Origin: Aliiroseovarius sediminilitoris
GTDB taxonomy: Bacteria > Pseudomonadota > Alphaproteobacteria > Rhodobacterales > Rhodobacteraceae
DNA length: 64,000 bases
Assembly (NCBI RefSeq): GCF_900109955.1
Contig: NZ_FOJB01000001.1
Location: 434,001 to 498,000, forward strand
Direction of reading: 5' to 3'
Each line of letters opens with the position of its first letter. Positions within the stretch are counted from its first letter, which is position 1. The notes under the pieces are model-generated. The model searched no databases. It had not been told where the DNA came from and saw nothing but the letters and a program-made list of their open reading frames with translations. Below, piece by piece: positions 18,436-27,781 of the stretch. The translations under genes and the position numbers were made by a program.

Positions 18436-19233
18436 TCACAAATCAAGCTGCTTGCCTTTATGCGGCGCCCAAAGCTTCTTGTTCGTGAGATACAGAAGCG
18501 ATGTGAGCAGGACGAGCAGCAGGACCGCGACGAAGCCTGTTTGCTTGCGGCCCATCATCTTGGGTTCAGCCGTCCACATCAGGAACGCAGACACGTCTTT
18601 GGCCATGTCGCGGGCGGTGTTGGCGTGGCCATCATCGTAGTCGATCAGACCATCTTCCAGTTGCGGAGGCATTGACACCCAGCCGCCTTCGAAAGCGGTG
18701 TTGCCATAAAGGATGGAACCTGCGACTTCTTCCTCTTCTCCGTTGAAGCCCAGCAAGAAGCTGGCGATGTATTCAGCCCCGCCTTGACCGCGAAACAGCT
18801 GGTTCAGGCCTGTGCCTGCGGGGCCATGAAAGCCTGCACGTGCCTTCGCCATCAAGGACAGATCGGGGCCCATACCTTCGCCGGAAACGGCTGGGAAGAA
18901 ATCCGCGGGAATGCGTGGGCGGTCATCTTCCAGCTCTTCGTCATAGATGGTGAAGTTCTCGGCGGCGTAGGCGCGCACTTCGTCCTCGGTATAGTTCGGG
19001 CCGCCGGGGTCGGCCAGCGTGCGCAAGGGCACATATTTCAGCCCGTGGCAGGCCGAACAGACCTCGGTATAGACCTTCAGGCCGCGCCGCAGCTGTTCCT
19101 GGTCATATTTTCCGAAAGGACCTTCGAACGAGAAGGCGAAGTCTTCGATGTAGCTTTCACCTTCAGCTGCCAGCGCACCACCAGTGGAAAGCGCCAGCGC
19201 GACGACAGCGGATGCTGCGAGTTTCTTGATCAT
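18436..19233 (-). CDS. petC: Cytochrome c1 of the bc1 complex
   Basis: This membrane-anchored c-type cytochrome accepts electrons from the Rieske centre and passes them to soluble or membrane cytochrome c. From ATG 19233 it has 265 residues: signal peptide (to about A22), mature start [21 protein letters not shown], haem motif CSACH at 59-63, and one C-terminal transmembrane helix ([15 protein letters not shown]) ending in a basic tail. ATG 19233 is chosen over GTG 19251 because AGAGGA sits at proper distance before it and the signal peptide then begins MIKKLA. It is the third gene of petABC. Confidence 0.96.
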   Translation of the reverse strand: MIKKLAASAVVALALSTGGALAAEGESYIEDFAFSFEGPFGKYDQEQLRRGLKVYTEVCSACHGLKYVPLRTLADPGGPNYTEDEVRAYAAENFTIYDEELEDDRPRIPADFFPAVSGEGMGPDLSLMAKARAGFHGPAGTGLNQLFRGQGGAEYIASFLLGFNGEEEEVAGSILYGNTAFEGGWVSMPPQLEDGLIDYDDGHANTARDMAKDVSAFLMWTAEPKMMGRKQTGFVAVLLLVLLTSLLYLTNKKLWAPHKGKQLDL

Positions 19234-19247
19234 AGTATTCAATCCTC

Positions 19248-20561
19248 TCACTCGGCTGCGCCGGGATAGTGGGCTTTGAAGTCTTCCTCGATCGTGGCCG
19301 GTGGCGTGGTGGGTTTTTCAAACAGACCCAGAAGCGGCAGGATGATGAGGAAATATGCGAACCAATAGGTGGCGCCAATCAACGAAATCCAGTCATGCGG
19401 GAATTCGGTGTCGCGTGCCCCGACCCACATCAGAACGATGAAGTCGATGACCAGCAGGCGGAACCACCACTTGAAGGCTGGACGATACTGCCCCGAACGA
19501 ACCGACGAGGTGTCGAGCCACGGGGCCAGCGCCATCACGAAGATCGCGCCGAACATTGCCAGCACACCGAAGAATTTCGCGTCGACGATACCGCCGGTCA
19601 GGAAGCTGACCGCTTGCACGGCCCAAACATCGGCAGTGAAGGCACGCAGGATCGCATAGAAGGGCAGGTAATACCATTCAGGAACAATATGCGCAGGCGT
19701 CGATAGCGGGTTGGCTTCGATATAGTTGTCGGGGTGGCCCAGATAGTTGGGCATGAAGCCGACAACGGCGAAGAAGACGATCAGCACAATGCCCAGGCCA
19801 ACAAGGTCTTTGATGACAAAGTAGGGCCAGAAGGGCAGGGTGTCTTTCTCGACTTCGTCTTTCGATCCTCGGCGCACTTCAACACCAGTCGGGTTGTTGT
19901 TGCCAGTGGTGTGGAATGCCCAAATGTGAACGGCGACAAGCGCGGCGATCACGAAGGGCAGAAGATAATGCAACGAGAAGAAGCGGTTCAGCGTGGCGTT
20001 GTCCACAGCGGGTCCACCCAGAAGCCATGTTTGCAGGCCTTCACCGACGAACGGGATCGCCCCGAACAGGCCGGTGATCACCGTGGCCCCCCAGAAAGAC
20101 ATCTGACCCCAAGGCAGAACATAACCCAAAAAGCCGGTCGCCATCATCATAAGGTATATCAGCATGCCAATGATCCACGTGACTTCGCGCGGCGCTTTGT
20201 AAGAGCCGTAGAACAGGCCGCGGAAGATGTGGATGTAGACCGCCACAAAGAAGAGTGATGCGCCGTTTGCGTGGACATATCGCAACATGTAACCACCATT
20301 CACGTTGCGCATGATGTGCTCGATGGATGCGAAGGCCATGTCGACATGTGGCGTGTAGTGCATCACCAGAATGACGCCGGTCACAATCTGAAGAACCAGA
20401 CAGAAGGTCAGGACGATGCCCCAGATCCACCACCAGTTCAAGTTTTTCGGGGTCGGGATCATAAGGGTGTCATACAGCAGGCCAACGACGGGGAGTCGCT
20501 TGTTCAGCCATTTCTCGAACCCGGTCTTGGGTTCGTAATGATCATGAGGAATTCCGGACAT
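19248..20561 (-). CDS. petB: Cytochrome b of the bc1 complex
   Basis: This 437-residue, eight-helix subunit forms the Qo and Qi quinone sites. Haem ligands are H97/H198 and H111/H212, and the Qo motif PEWY falls at 294-297 (E295). These are the positions I recall for R. capsulatus cytochrome b, an unusually exact match that supports a Rhodobacteraceae host. The C-terminal extension (about 30 residues after the last helix) is as in that group. It lies between petA (11-base gap) and petC. Confidence 0.98.
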   Translation of the reverse strand: MSGIPHDHYEPKTGFEKWLNKRLPVVGLLYDTLMIPTPKNLNWWWIWGIVLTFCLVLQIVTGVILVMHYTPHVDMAFASIEHIMRNVNGGYMLRYVHANGASLFFVAVYIHIFRGLFYGSYKAPREVTWIIGMLIYLMMMATGFLGYVLPWGQMSFWGATVITGLFGAIPFVGEGLQTWLLGGPAVDNATLNRFFSLHYLLPFVIAALVAVHIWAFHTTGNNNPTGVEVRRGSKDEVEKDTLPFWPYFVIKDLVGLGIVLIVFFAVVGFMPNYLGHPDNYIEANPLSTPAHIVPEWYYLPFYAILRAFTADVWAVQAVSFLTGGIVDAKFFGVLAMFGAIFVMALAPWLDTSSVRSGQYRPAFKWWFRLLVIDFIVLMWVGARDTEFPHDWISLIGATYWFAYFLIILPLLGLFEKPTTPPATIEEDFKAHYPGAAE

Positions 20562-20572
20562 GTAAGCCTCCC

Positions 20573-21136
20573 TTAGCCCAGCTTGATCGTCGTTTCGTCG
20601 ATAAATTCGGCGACGGGAACGTGCAGGTTTTCGGGCGCGGGACCCTTACGGATACGACCAGATACGTCGTAGTGCGAACCGTGGCATGGGCAATACCAGC
20701 CACCGAAGTCACCGGCACCGTCACCCAAGGGCACACAGCCCAGGTGGGTGCAGACGCCAATCATGACCAACCATTCGCCATTTTCGTCCATGGTGCGGTT
20801 TGCGTCTTCCGCAGAAACCGTCGCGTCAACATTCGGATTTCGCGCAAACTTGTCGGGATAGTCAGCGGCGTCTTGTTCACGCGCCAGATCAATTTCCTCT
20901 TCCGTGCGCCGACGGACGAATACCGGCTTGCCCAGCCATTTGACGGTCAGTTGTGTTCCCGGCTCAACCCCCGAGATATCGACTCGGATCGAGCTGAGCG
21001 CTTTCACGTCGGCTGAGGGGTTCATTTGGTTAACGAGCGGCCAGACTGCGGCACCAGCCGTAACGGCTGCGGCACCACCAGTTGCGTAATAAAGGAAATC
21101 CCGGCGGGTTCCTTGGTGGTCGTCGGTTTGTGACAA
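20573..21136 (-). CDS. petA: Rieske iron-sulfur subunit of the bc1 complex
   Basis: This 187-residue protein has a twin-arginine signal anchor ([17 protein letters not shown], then a hydrophobic helix to about residue 33) exported folded by Tat, a flexible hinge ([12 protein letters not shown]) and a 2Fe-2S domain with ligands C129, H131 (CTHLGC), C149 and H152 (CPCHGS), plus C134/C151 for the disulfide. The start must be TTG at 21136: no in-frame ATG precedes the signal and GGGAG lies eight bases upstream. It is the first gene of petABC. The 218 bases upstream carry its promoter. Confidence 0.97.
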   Translation of the reverse strand: MSQTDDHQGTRRDFLYYATGGAAAVTAGAAVWPLVNQMNPSADVKALSSIRVDISGVEPGTQLTVKWLGKPVFVRRRTEEEIDLAREQDAADYPDKFARNPNVDATVSAEDANRTMDENGEWLVMIGVCTHLGCVPLGDGAGDFGGWYCPCHGSHYDVSGRIRKGPAPENLHVPVAEFIDETTIKLG

Positions 21137-21354
21137 GAGCGCATCTCCCTAGCTAGGTCGCAGAATTGCAACCGACACGACATTAGACCGCCTAGGAAAG
21201 CAGTCCGTTTTGCGGCTGTTTATCCAAGGAATTGCGCCCAGTCCAGAAGTCATTAGGGCGCAGGGGCGGCTTTTCAAGGTTATGTTGCCGCATGTTAGCG
21301 CGCGCAACCAGATAAATCCGAGAATTTGATGTTGCGATGCCGGGTTCAGGCGAC
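21137..21354 (-). promoter_or_regulatory. Upstream region of petABC
   Basis: This 218-base non-coding stretch lies between the GST gene and the petA TTG start and must carry the pet promoter. I see no clear FNR box or strong hexamer pair by eye. A ribosome site (AGGGAG) precedes the TTG start. It is the place to look for a PetR site. Confidence 0.4.
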
Positions 21355-21957
21355 TCAGGCGGGCATCGTGGCCCGAAAGCTGTCGCGGGCGGAGAATACG
21401 GCAAACCAGTCGTCCAAAGCGTCGCGACCTTTGCGCCATTCCCGCTCGGCATGCCGGAAATCAAGATAGCCCAAAGCACAGGCGACCGAAATCTGCCCCA
21501 TATCGAGCGGACCTGACAAGTGGCTCATCCAACGGGTGTTAAGCGCATCCAGCGCGCCTTCGATCTTGCCCCACTGTGCATCCATCCAACCACCGAATTG
21601 CATGTCTTCGGGCCGGCATCGGTTCTCATATACCATAAGAACGCCTGCATCCATGATGGCGTCACCGGTTGCTTCAAGGACCAGGACATCCCAGATCCGG
21701 CTTTCAGGATAAAGCGCTCCGCCGCTCCGCGCGTCCAGATATCGCGTTACCACGCGGCTATCATAGAGCGTTGGCCCGTCACTGCGGATCAACGCAGGGA
21801 TCTTTGACATGGGATTGGCCGCGGTCAGCTGCGGATTTGGTGCGGTGGGCGAGGACATGACCTCGACCAGTTCGACATCGTCTTCTTGGCCGGTTTCGAT
21901 GATGACCATTCGGGCCTTGCGCGCAAAGGGTGATGCGGGCGAGGTGATTAGCTGCAT
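21355..21957 (-). CDS. Glutathione S-transferase family protein
   Basis: This 200-residue protein has an N-terminal thioredoxin-like domain (MQLITSPASPFARKARMVIIE, with the catalytic/GSH-binding serine region SPFARK) and a PALIRSDGPTLYDSRVVTRYLD block typical of GST G-sites (cis-Pro and DS). An all-helical C-terminal domain follows. The substrate is unknown. It lies three bases downstream of a small unknown gene on the same strand, so they are likely cotranscribed. Confidence 0.88.
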   Translation of the reverse strand: MQLITSPASPFARKARMVIIETGQEDDVELVEVMSSPTAPNPQLTAANPMSKIPALIRSDGPTLYDSRVVTRYLDARSGGALYPESRIWDVLVLEATGDAIMDAGVLMVYENRCRPEDMQFGGWMDAQWGKIEGALDALNTRWMSHLSGPLDMGQISVACALGYLDFRHAEREWRKGRDALDDWFAVFSARDSFRATMPA

Positions 21958-21960
21958 GGT

Positions 21961-22239
21961 TCAGACCTTTCGAAAGCGAATGCGCGTCAGACTGACCGCG
22001 TCGATCTCGATCCCCGGTCCGCTGTCGCCAAAGCGAATCACACGGCGCATACGCGCGGTTGCGTTCACCTGTTCATTGTCGCGGCGGGCCGTCACGCCTT
22101 CGGGGGCATCGTCCAATGCGTCTTCGTGGCGCTGATCGCGTCGCCCACGTTCAATTGAGCGGGCAAAGGCATAAGTGGCAACGGCAACAGTGCCATAGCG
22201 AATGGCAAAGGCCGCAATCGGGGCAAGCGGTAGGGGCAT
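21961..22239 (-). CDS. Conserved small hypothetical protein
   Basis: This 92-residue protein starts MPLPLAPIAAFAIRYGTVAVATYAFARSI, one hydrophobic helix, followed by a charged segment (ERGRRDQRHEDALDDAPEG) and a C-terminal part that could form strands (RRVIRFGDSGPGIEIDAVSLTRIRF). The ATG at 22239 is the start: AAGGAGGAT lies directly before it, so the GTG 15 bases upstream would have the ribosome site inside the gene. I do not recognise the family. It precedes the GST gene with a three-base gap. Confidence 0.75.
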   Translation of the reverse strand: MPLPLAPIAAFAIRYGTVAVATYAFARSIERGRRDQRHEDALDDAPEGVTARRDNEQVNATARMRRVIRFGDSGPGIEIDAVSLTRIRFRKV

Positions 22240-22323
22240 GTGATCCTCCTTCACATCAAATGTAGGTGCGAGGGGGCCTCATGTCCACGTTTTCACGCAA
22301 AACGGCAATCTATTGCTGTCCAA

Positions 22324-23586
22324 TCAGACCACCAATTGTTGCCCGTCAATGCCGGTTGGCGTGGCCGTGACAATTGCGCTCTCGGCTTGAGGCGACCGGA
22401 ATATTACCTCGGCAAATTGCTCGGTCCGGCCCATGGTCGGGTTTTCCATCAGGATACGGTGTTCCCGCCCTATCTGGGCGGACAGATGCCGTTTGGCCTG
22501 AGCATCCCCTGCCGCGCGCAAACGCGCGGCACGATCCTTGATGATTGTGCCGTTGACCTGCGTCGGTATCTTTGCCGCCGGCGTGCCTTCGCGTTTTGAA
22601 TAGGGGAAGACGTGCAGCCATGTCAGGTCGCACTCTGTCACCAGTTTCAGGCTGTTTTCGAAGTGGGCGTCGGTTTCGGTTGGGAAGCCTGCAATGATAT
22701 CCCCGCCGAACGTGATGTCGGGGCGCAGGCGGCGGGCTTCTTCGCAAAAGGCAATCGCGTCGTCGCGCAGGTGACGACGCTTCATGCGTTTCAGGATCAG
22801 ATCGTCGCCGTGCTGAAGACTGAGGTGCAAATGCGGCATCAAGCGTGGCTCGGACGCAATGGCCAACATCAGGTTCTCGTCTGCTTCAATCGAGTCGATA
22901 GAACTGATGCGCAGGCGCGGCAAGTCCGGAACCAGGCGCAGGACGCGCATGACCAGATCACCCAAACGTGGTTCCCCCGGTAGATCGGCCCCCCAACTGG
23001 TCAGGTCCACGCCGGTCAGAACGACCTCGTTGAACCCTTTGTCCACAAGACGCTTGATCTGGTTGACCACCACGCCCGCAGGCACGCTGCGCGAGTTACC
23101 CCGGCCATAGGGGATGATGCAGAAGGTGCAGCGGTGATCGCAGCCGTTCTGAACCTGCACATAGGCACGGCTTCGCGTGCCGAACCCGTCAATCAGATGG
23201 CTGGCGGTTTCGGTGACGGACATGATGTCATTGACCTGTACACGTTCCGTGTCGCCGATCAGGTCAGGGGCAAGACCCGCCCAAGTCGCAGGCGCCATCT
23301 TCTCGTGGTTGCCGATCACGGCGTCTACTTCATCCATTGCCGCAAAGGTTTCGGGCTCGGTCTGGGCCGCACAACCGGTGACGATCACTTTGGCGTCGGG
23401 GTTCTCGCGGCGCAGCTTGCGGATTTCCTGGCGCGCCTTGCGCACGGCCTCGGCGGTGACGGCGCAGGTGTTGACGACGACGGCACCTTCCACGCCTGCG
23501 TCGTCTGCCAATCGCTTCATGGCTTCGGTCTCATAGGCGTTCAGGCGACACCCAAGCGTCGCAAAGATGGGGGGATTGGCACCCAT
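22324..23586 (-). CDS. mtaB: tRNA t6A37 methylthiotransferase
   Basis: This radical-SAM enzyme adds a methylthio group to t6A37 of ANN-decoding tRNAs. The 420 residues divide into a UPF0004 domain with cluster cysteines C13, C41 and C72, a radical-SAM domain with C149-x3-C153-x2-C156 (CDHRCTFC followed by IIPYGRG) and a C-terminal TRAM-like part. The short length and NTCAVTAEA pattern favour MtaB over MiaB or RimO. It starts one base after the dapF stop. tRNA-Lys(TTT), a possible substrate class, lies 1 kb upstream. Confidence 0.9.
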   Translation of the reverse strand: MGANPPIFATLGCRLNAYETEAMKRLADDAGVEGAVVVNTCAVTAEAVRKARQEIRKLRRENPDAKVIVTGCAAQTEPETFAAMDEVDAVIGNHEKMAPATWAGLAPDLIGDTERVQVNDIMSVTETASHLIDGFGTRSRAYVQVQNGCDHRCTFCIIPYGRGNSRSVPAGVVVNQIKRLVDKGFNEVVLTGVDLTSWGADLPGEPRLGDLVMRVLRLVPDLPRLRISSIDSIEADENLMLAIASEPRLMPHLHLSLQHGDDLILKRMKRRHLRDDAIAFCEEARRLRPDITFGGDIIAGFPTETDAHFENSLKLVTECDLTWLHVFPYSKREGTPAAKIPTQVNGTIIKDRAARLRAAGDAQAKRHLSAQIGREHRILMENPTMGRTEQFAEVIFRSPQAESAIVTATPTGIDGQQLVV

Positions 23587-23587
23587 T

Positions 23588-24424
23588 CTACAGCCCTTTC
23601 AGAAAGGCAGGTGTCAACTGGCCTTTGAAAACAAATGCGGTGGGGCCGGTCATCCAAACCCCGTCTTCGCGCCAATCCAGCGTGAGCCAGCCGCCATCCA
23701 ACTCCATCCGTACGCACTTGTCGGTAAGACCACGCCGGTGCGCGGCCACGGCGGTTGCGCAGGCACCGGACCCGCAGGCCAGGGTGATCCCCGTGCCACG
23801 CTCCCACACCCGCATTCGGATTTCGTCACGGGCGCGTATTTCGGCAAACTCGACATTGGTGGCGTCGGGAAAGAGCGGATCGTGTTCGATACGGGGGCCT
23901 ATGCCCGCCACATCGGCTGCATCCGCGTCCTCGACAAAGAACACGCAATGGGGGTTTCCCATGCCGACCGCGACCGGATCGCCATCAAGCGGCAGGTGTG
24001 CGGTGTCGATGTCCCTGGACAACGGCACTTCGTCCCACGCCGTCTGCGGATGCCCCATGTTGAGCGATACCTGATCGCCGTCGATGCGCGCATGCAGCAC
24101 GCCGCGCGCGGTTCGTATGGTCAGTCGCGATTGGCCGGTCAAGTCCATGATATACCGCGCGACACAGCGGGTTGCATTGCCGCACGCCCCGGCGCGACTG
24201 CCATCTGCATTCCAGAAATCAAGGTCGATATCGGCGGTGTCCGAACTTCTTATCTCGGCAAGTTGGTCAAACCCGATCCCTCGGTTTCGGTCCCCCAGCG
24301 CCACCGCCAGTGCACGCGTTACCACGGCATCTTTCCCCCGTGAATCAAGGATCACGAAGTCGTTGCCCGCACCATGCCACTTCATGAAGTCGAGCGCTTG
24401 TAATATTGTGCCATCAGAAGCCAT
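23588..24424 (-). CDS. dapF: Diaminopimelate epimerase
   Basis: It interconverts LL- and meso-diaminopimelate for lysine and peptidoglycan synthesis by a two-base mechanism. From ATG 24424 it has 278 residues with catalytic cysteines C81 (GACGNATRC) and C217 (LACGSGAC) and the opening [14 protein letters not shown] at 14. Relatives commonly have a short extension before that block, so 24424 is preferred over 24385; a longer opening to 24529 would run back into the tRNA promoter region. It is cotranscribed with mtaB. Confidence 0.95.
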   Translation of the reverse strand: MASDGTILQALDFMKWHGAGNDFVILDSRGKDAVVTRALAVALGDRNRGIGFDQLAEIRSSDTADIDLDFWNADGSRAGACGNATRCVARYIMDLTGQSRLTIRTARGVLHARIDGDQVSLNMGHPQTAWDEVPLSRDIDTAHLPLDGDPVAVGMGNPHCVFFVEDADAADVAGIGPRIEHDPLFPDATNVEFAEIRARDEIRMRVWERGTGITLACGSGACATAVAAHRRGLTDKCVRMELDGGWLTLDWREDGVWMTGPTAFVFKGQLTPAFLKGL

Positions 24425-24490
24425 GCTGCGCGATATAAGCCCTTGTGAAAACTTTTGCCAGAGATCGAACAGATTCCACGGAAAATGGGG

Positions 24491-24517
24491 TTGACCTGCC
24501 AAGCCCACAGCTATAGT
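24491..24517 (+). promoter_or_regulatory. Probable sigma-70-type promoter of tRNA-Lys
   Basis: TTGACC at 24491-24496 and TATAGT at 24512-24517, spaced 15 bases, lie 18 bases before the first base of the mature tRNA. The hexamers are near consensus; the spacer is shorter than the usual 17. Confidence 0.55.
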
Positions 24518-24534
24518 CACCGCGCTCACAGAGT

Positions 24535-24610
24535 GGGCCGTTAGCTCAGTTGGTAGAGCAACTGACTTTTAATCAGTGGGTCGAAGGTTCGAATCCTTCA
24601 CGGCTCACCA
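24535..24610 (+). tRNA. tRNA-Lys (anticodon TTT)
   Basis: This is a full cloverleaf of 76 bases with encoded CCA. The acceptor stem GGGCCGT pairs with ACGGCTC (one G-U) and is followed by discriminator A and CCA. The D-arm has TAGCTCAGTTGGTAGAGC; the anticodon stem ACTGA/TCAGT encloses loop CTTTTAA, giving TTT; the T-arm has GGTTCGAATCC. It is a single tRNA gene, divergent from dapF and convergent with the RND pump gene. Confidence 0.98.
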
Positions 24611-24691
24611 CTTTTGTCAAAACATCACGGTGTTGCGGATTGGGTTGAAAAGCGCGGGTTTTCGTGTGGGGTCGGTAGGCGGGCATCGCAT

Positions 24692-27600
24692 CTACCTCTT
24701 CGCCAAAGTGCTGAGACGTAGGTCGTCCAGAATGGCGTAGACGGCTGGCAGAACGAACAGCACGACGAGGCTGGCACTGAGCAGACCGAAGACCAGACTG
24801 GCCACCAGCGGGATCAGGATTTGTGCCTGCAAGTTGGTTTCGGTCAGAATGGGGAGCAGACCGGCCGTCGTTGTGGTGGTGGTCAGGAAGATCGCGCGAA
24901 ACCGGGCCCGCGCAGCCCGCGCGGCGGCTTGTGATACGTTGGCGACGTCTTCGTGTTCATGTTTGATGAAATCCACAAGCAGGATCGAATTGTTGACCAC
25001 GACACCAGCCAGCGCGACGAAACCCAACATGCTGGGCATCGAGAAATCCAGCCCCATCGCCATATGTCCAAAGATTGCACCGGGCAGGGACAACGGGATC
25101 ACCAGCATCACCACGACCGGTTCGATGTAGGAGCGGAACAGGAAACTCAGCAACAGGAACACACCCAGAAGTCCGATAATAAATCCCTTCAGCATGGATT
25201 GCTGCGTTTTTCCGGCCTCGGCATTCTGGCCTTCGATGTCCAGCGAAACAGTTGGGTTGCGTTGGAGGAAATCGGGCACGAATCGTGTCATGGTATCGCT
25301 GACAATGGCGTTGGCATTGGCAATGCGGGTGTCGATGGCACCTTGCACCGTGACAGTTCGGATCCCGTCTTCGCGGTTTATCCGGCTGTATCCCTGACCC
25401 GTTTCGACGTTGGCGACAACAGACAGCGGCACATAGGAACCATCGGTGCGCGTCACATTGAACTGGTCAAAAACATCACGGTTTCCACGTTCCAGCGTTC
25501 CAAACTGGGCCACGAGTTCGACCAGGCTGCCTGCAATCTGCATTTCGCTGATCGTGGTGCCCAGATAGGCCGCACGTAGTTGGTCGGCGACCATGGCTGC
25601 GGTGATCCCCATTGGCCCGGCTGCATCTTTCAGCGTGATGCGCAGTTCGCGTTTGCCGGGACGAAGGTCGTCAAGAACAGAGGTGACGCCCTCATACTGC
25701 CAAAGCCAGTCCTGCAACTCGACAGACGCCGTTTTCAGCGTCACCAGATCGTCGCCCTTCAGACGGAGATCAATGGCGATGCCTGCCGGGCCAATGGTGC
25801 TTTCATCGTATTTCAGGCTGATCACGTCAGGCACCGGCCCGACCGTATCGCGCCACAGTGCCATGATTTCGTCCGGGGAGCTGGCGCGTTCTGCCGAGGG
25901 CAGCAGGTCAACGCTGAGTGTCACAACATGCGCGCCTGTTTCGAATGCGTCCCGGTTCAGGCCATAATAGACGCTGACATGACGGATCAGGGTCGCACCG
26001 TCAGGTTGTTCGGGGGTCAATGTGGTGTTGACATGCTCCAACCCCGCTTCGAGCTGCGAGACGACCCGTTCGGTGCGCGACAAGGGCGTTCCCTGACGCA
26101 GCAGCACACGGGCAACAATGGTGTCACCATCAAGTTCAGGAAAGGCGGTGAACTTCAGGAAGCCGCCTGCCAGCATGCTGGCTGCGATCAGCAGAACGGT
26201 AAGGCTGAGACCGGCGACCGCATAGCGCCAGCGAATGGTCAGATCGACAATTGGTCCAACCAGTTTTTCGCGCGCCCAGTCGACCGTCTTTTCCACGCGG
26301 GCGCGCAGACCTGTGTCGTGACCCGCGACCTCAAGACTGTGGATCAGGTGGTGAGGCAGGATCAGGAACGCCTCGATCAGCGAGATCGAGAGGACGAACA
26401 GCATCACCACCGGCACGACACGCAACACGGCACCCAGATCGCCCGACAGAAAGGCGAGCGAGCCGAAGATCATCGCCGTCGTTCCAAACGAGGCCAGCAC
26501 ATTGGGAAACACCTGTGCAGCCCCTTCGACGGCGGCGTCCAGCGCGCTGCGGCCCTTTTCGCGCAGGCGGGCGATGTTCTCGGCAATGACAATGGCATCG
26601 TCCATCAGCAGGCCGATCACGATAAGCAGGCCAAGCGTGGTCATCAGGTTCAGGGAATAACCGACCAGCCCCATCAGAGCGACGCCCCCCATGAACGAAA
26701 CCGGCAGGCCCATAGCGACCCAGAACGAGAAGCGGAACCCAAAGAACAGCCACAGCACAAGAAACACAAGCGCCAAACCCTGCACGCCGTTGACCACAAC
26801 CAATGTCAGCCTGTCGCGTACGACGGATACCCCATCTGCGGTGATCTCCAACGTAACGCCGGGCGGAGCCTGCGCGCGCTCGGTATCCAGAAAGGCTTTT
26901 AGCGCGTCCATGGTGCGCAGACTGTCTTCTGCACGGGTTTTGGTGATGTCGAGAATGGCGGCGGGTTGTCCATCGAAAAGGATCACATCATCGTCCAGTG
27001 CGAAACCTTCCGATATCTCGGCGATGTCGCCCAGCCGCACTTGGCCGCCCTGCGCAGACGATCGGACGATCAGGGCAGCGAGCGCATCCGTGTCGCGCCG
27101 CTCCTCGGCGACGCGGATCAGCAGGGTTTCAGTCGTGGTCTCGATGCTGCCTGCGGGCAGGTCCAGGCTTCCAGCTTGTATCGCGCGGGCGATATCCGCG
27201 ACCGAGACGCCAAATTGCTGAAGGGCGGCGGGGCGCAGGTTGACCTGTAATTCGCGTGTAGAGAAGCCGCGAATATCGACTTTGGGGATGCCACCCCACC
27301 GCAGCATGGCGGTCCGTGTCTGTTCGGCATAGTCTTTCAGATCGGTGCGGGAAACAGGTCCGGTGATGGCGACCGAGGCCACGAAATCGGTCAGTCCCAG
27401 CGCCCTGATCGCTGGGGCCTCGGCCCGGTCCGGGAAATCGGAGATCGCGTCGATTTCGGATTTGATGTCGGCCACGAAGGTTTGAAAGTCATCACCTTCT
27501 CGCATGGTCACGACCGCGCGCGCTGAATTCTCGCGGGCTTCGCAGGATTGCCGTTCGATACCCGTCACTGCGTTCATCGCATTCTCGATCCGTTCGCAGA

Positions 27601-27781
27601 TGGCGGTTTCCACTTCCTCGGGGCGGGCGCCGGGATAGGGCACGCTGATCTCGACCTCGCTGGGCGTGGCGCGGGGAAATGTTTCGCGCAACAGCGTTGG
27701 ACTGACGAACAGGCCAGCCGCGAGAAACAGGATCATCAGAAGGTTGGCGATGGTTGGGTGCGCCGCGAAGAAACGGATCAT
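24692..27781 (-). CDS. RND-family efflux pump, inner-membrane permease
   Basis: This 1029-residue AcrB/MexB-type proton-driven pump has the expected two-fold layout: helix 1 (about 10-28), a large periplasmic loop, helices 2-6 (about 330-480), an amphipathic part, helix 7, a second large loop and helices 8-12 (about 860-1020). GLLMDDAIVIAENIARL matches the proton-relay Asp pair region of helix 4. Its motifs favour the drug/solvent (HAE1-like) class rather than heavy-metal pumps. The start overlaps the adaptor stop by 4 bases. No outer-membrane TolC gene is in the operon. Confidence 0.93.
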   Translation of the reverse strand: MIRFFAAHPTIANLLMILFLAAGLFVSPTLLRETFPRATPSEVEISVPYPGARPEEVETAICERIENAMNAVTGIERQSCEARENSARAVVTMREGDDFQTFVADIKSEIDAISDFPDRAEAPAIRALGLTDFVASVAITGPVSRTDLKDYAEQTRTAMLRWGGIPKVDIRGFSTRELQVNLRPAALQQFGVSVADIARAIQAGSLDLPAGSIETTTETLLIRVAEERRDTDALAALIVRSSAQGGQVRLGDIAEISEGFALDDDVILFDGQPAAILDITKTRAEDSLRTMDALKAFLDTERAQAPPGVTLEITADGVSVVRDRLTLVVVNGVQGLALVFLVLWLFFGFRFSFWVAMGLPVSFMGGVALMGLVGYSLNLMTTLGLLIVIGLLMDDAIVIAENIARLREKGRSALDAAVEGAAQVFPNVLASFGTTAMIFGSLAFLSGDLGAVLRVVPVVMLFVLSISLIEAFLILPHHLIHSLEVAGHDTGLRARVEKTVDWAREKLVGPIVDLTIRWRYAVAGLSLTVLLIAASMLAGGFLKFTAFPELDGDTIVARVLLRQGTPLSRTERVVSQLEAGLEHVNTTLTPEQPDGATLIRHVSVYYGLNRDAFETGAHVVTLSVDLLPSAERASSPDEIMALWRDTVGPVPDVISLKYDESTIGPAGIAIDLRLKGDDLVTLKTASVELQDWLWQYEGVTSVLDDLRPGKRELRITLKDAAGPMGITAAMVADQLRAAYLGTTISEMQIAGSLVELVAQFGTLERGNRDVFDQFNVTRTDGSYVPLSVVANVETGQGYSRINREDGIRTVTVQGAIDTRIANANAIVSDTMTRFVPDFLQRNPTVSLDIEGQNAEAGKTQQSMLKGFIIGLLGVFLLLSFLFRSYIEPVVVMLVIPLSLPGAIFGHMAMGLDFSMPSMLGFVALAGVVVNNSILLVDFIKHEHEDVANVSQAAARAARARFRAIFLTTTTTTAGLLPILTETNLQAQILIPLVASLVFGLLSASLVVLFVLPAVYAILDDLRLSTLAKR

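Noticed and set aside
24425-24529. Longer N-terminus for dapF
   Set aside because: It runs back through the putative tRNA-Lys promoter and has no family counterpart.
25580-26902. Long open frame (440 codons) antisense to the RND pump gene
   Set aside because: It is a shadow of a GC-rich gene: composition is rich in R, H, Q and P, no domain is visible, and the opposite strand encodes a complete RND permease.
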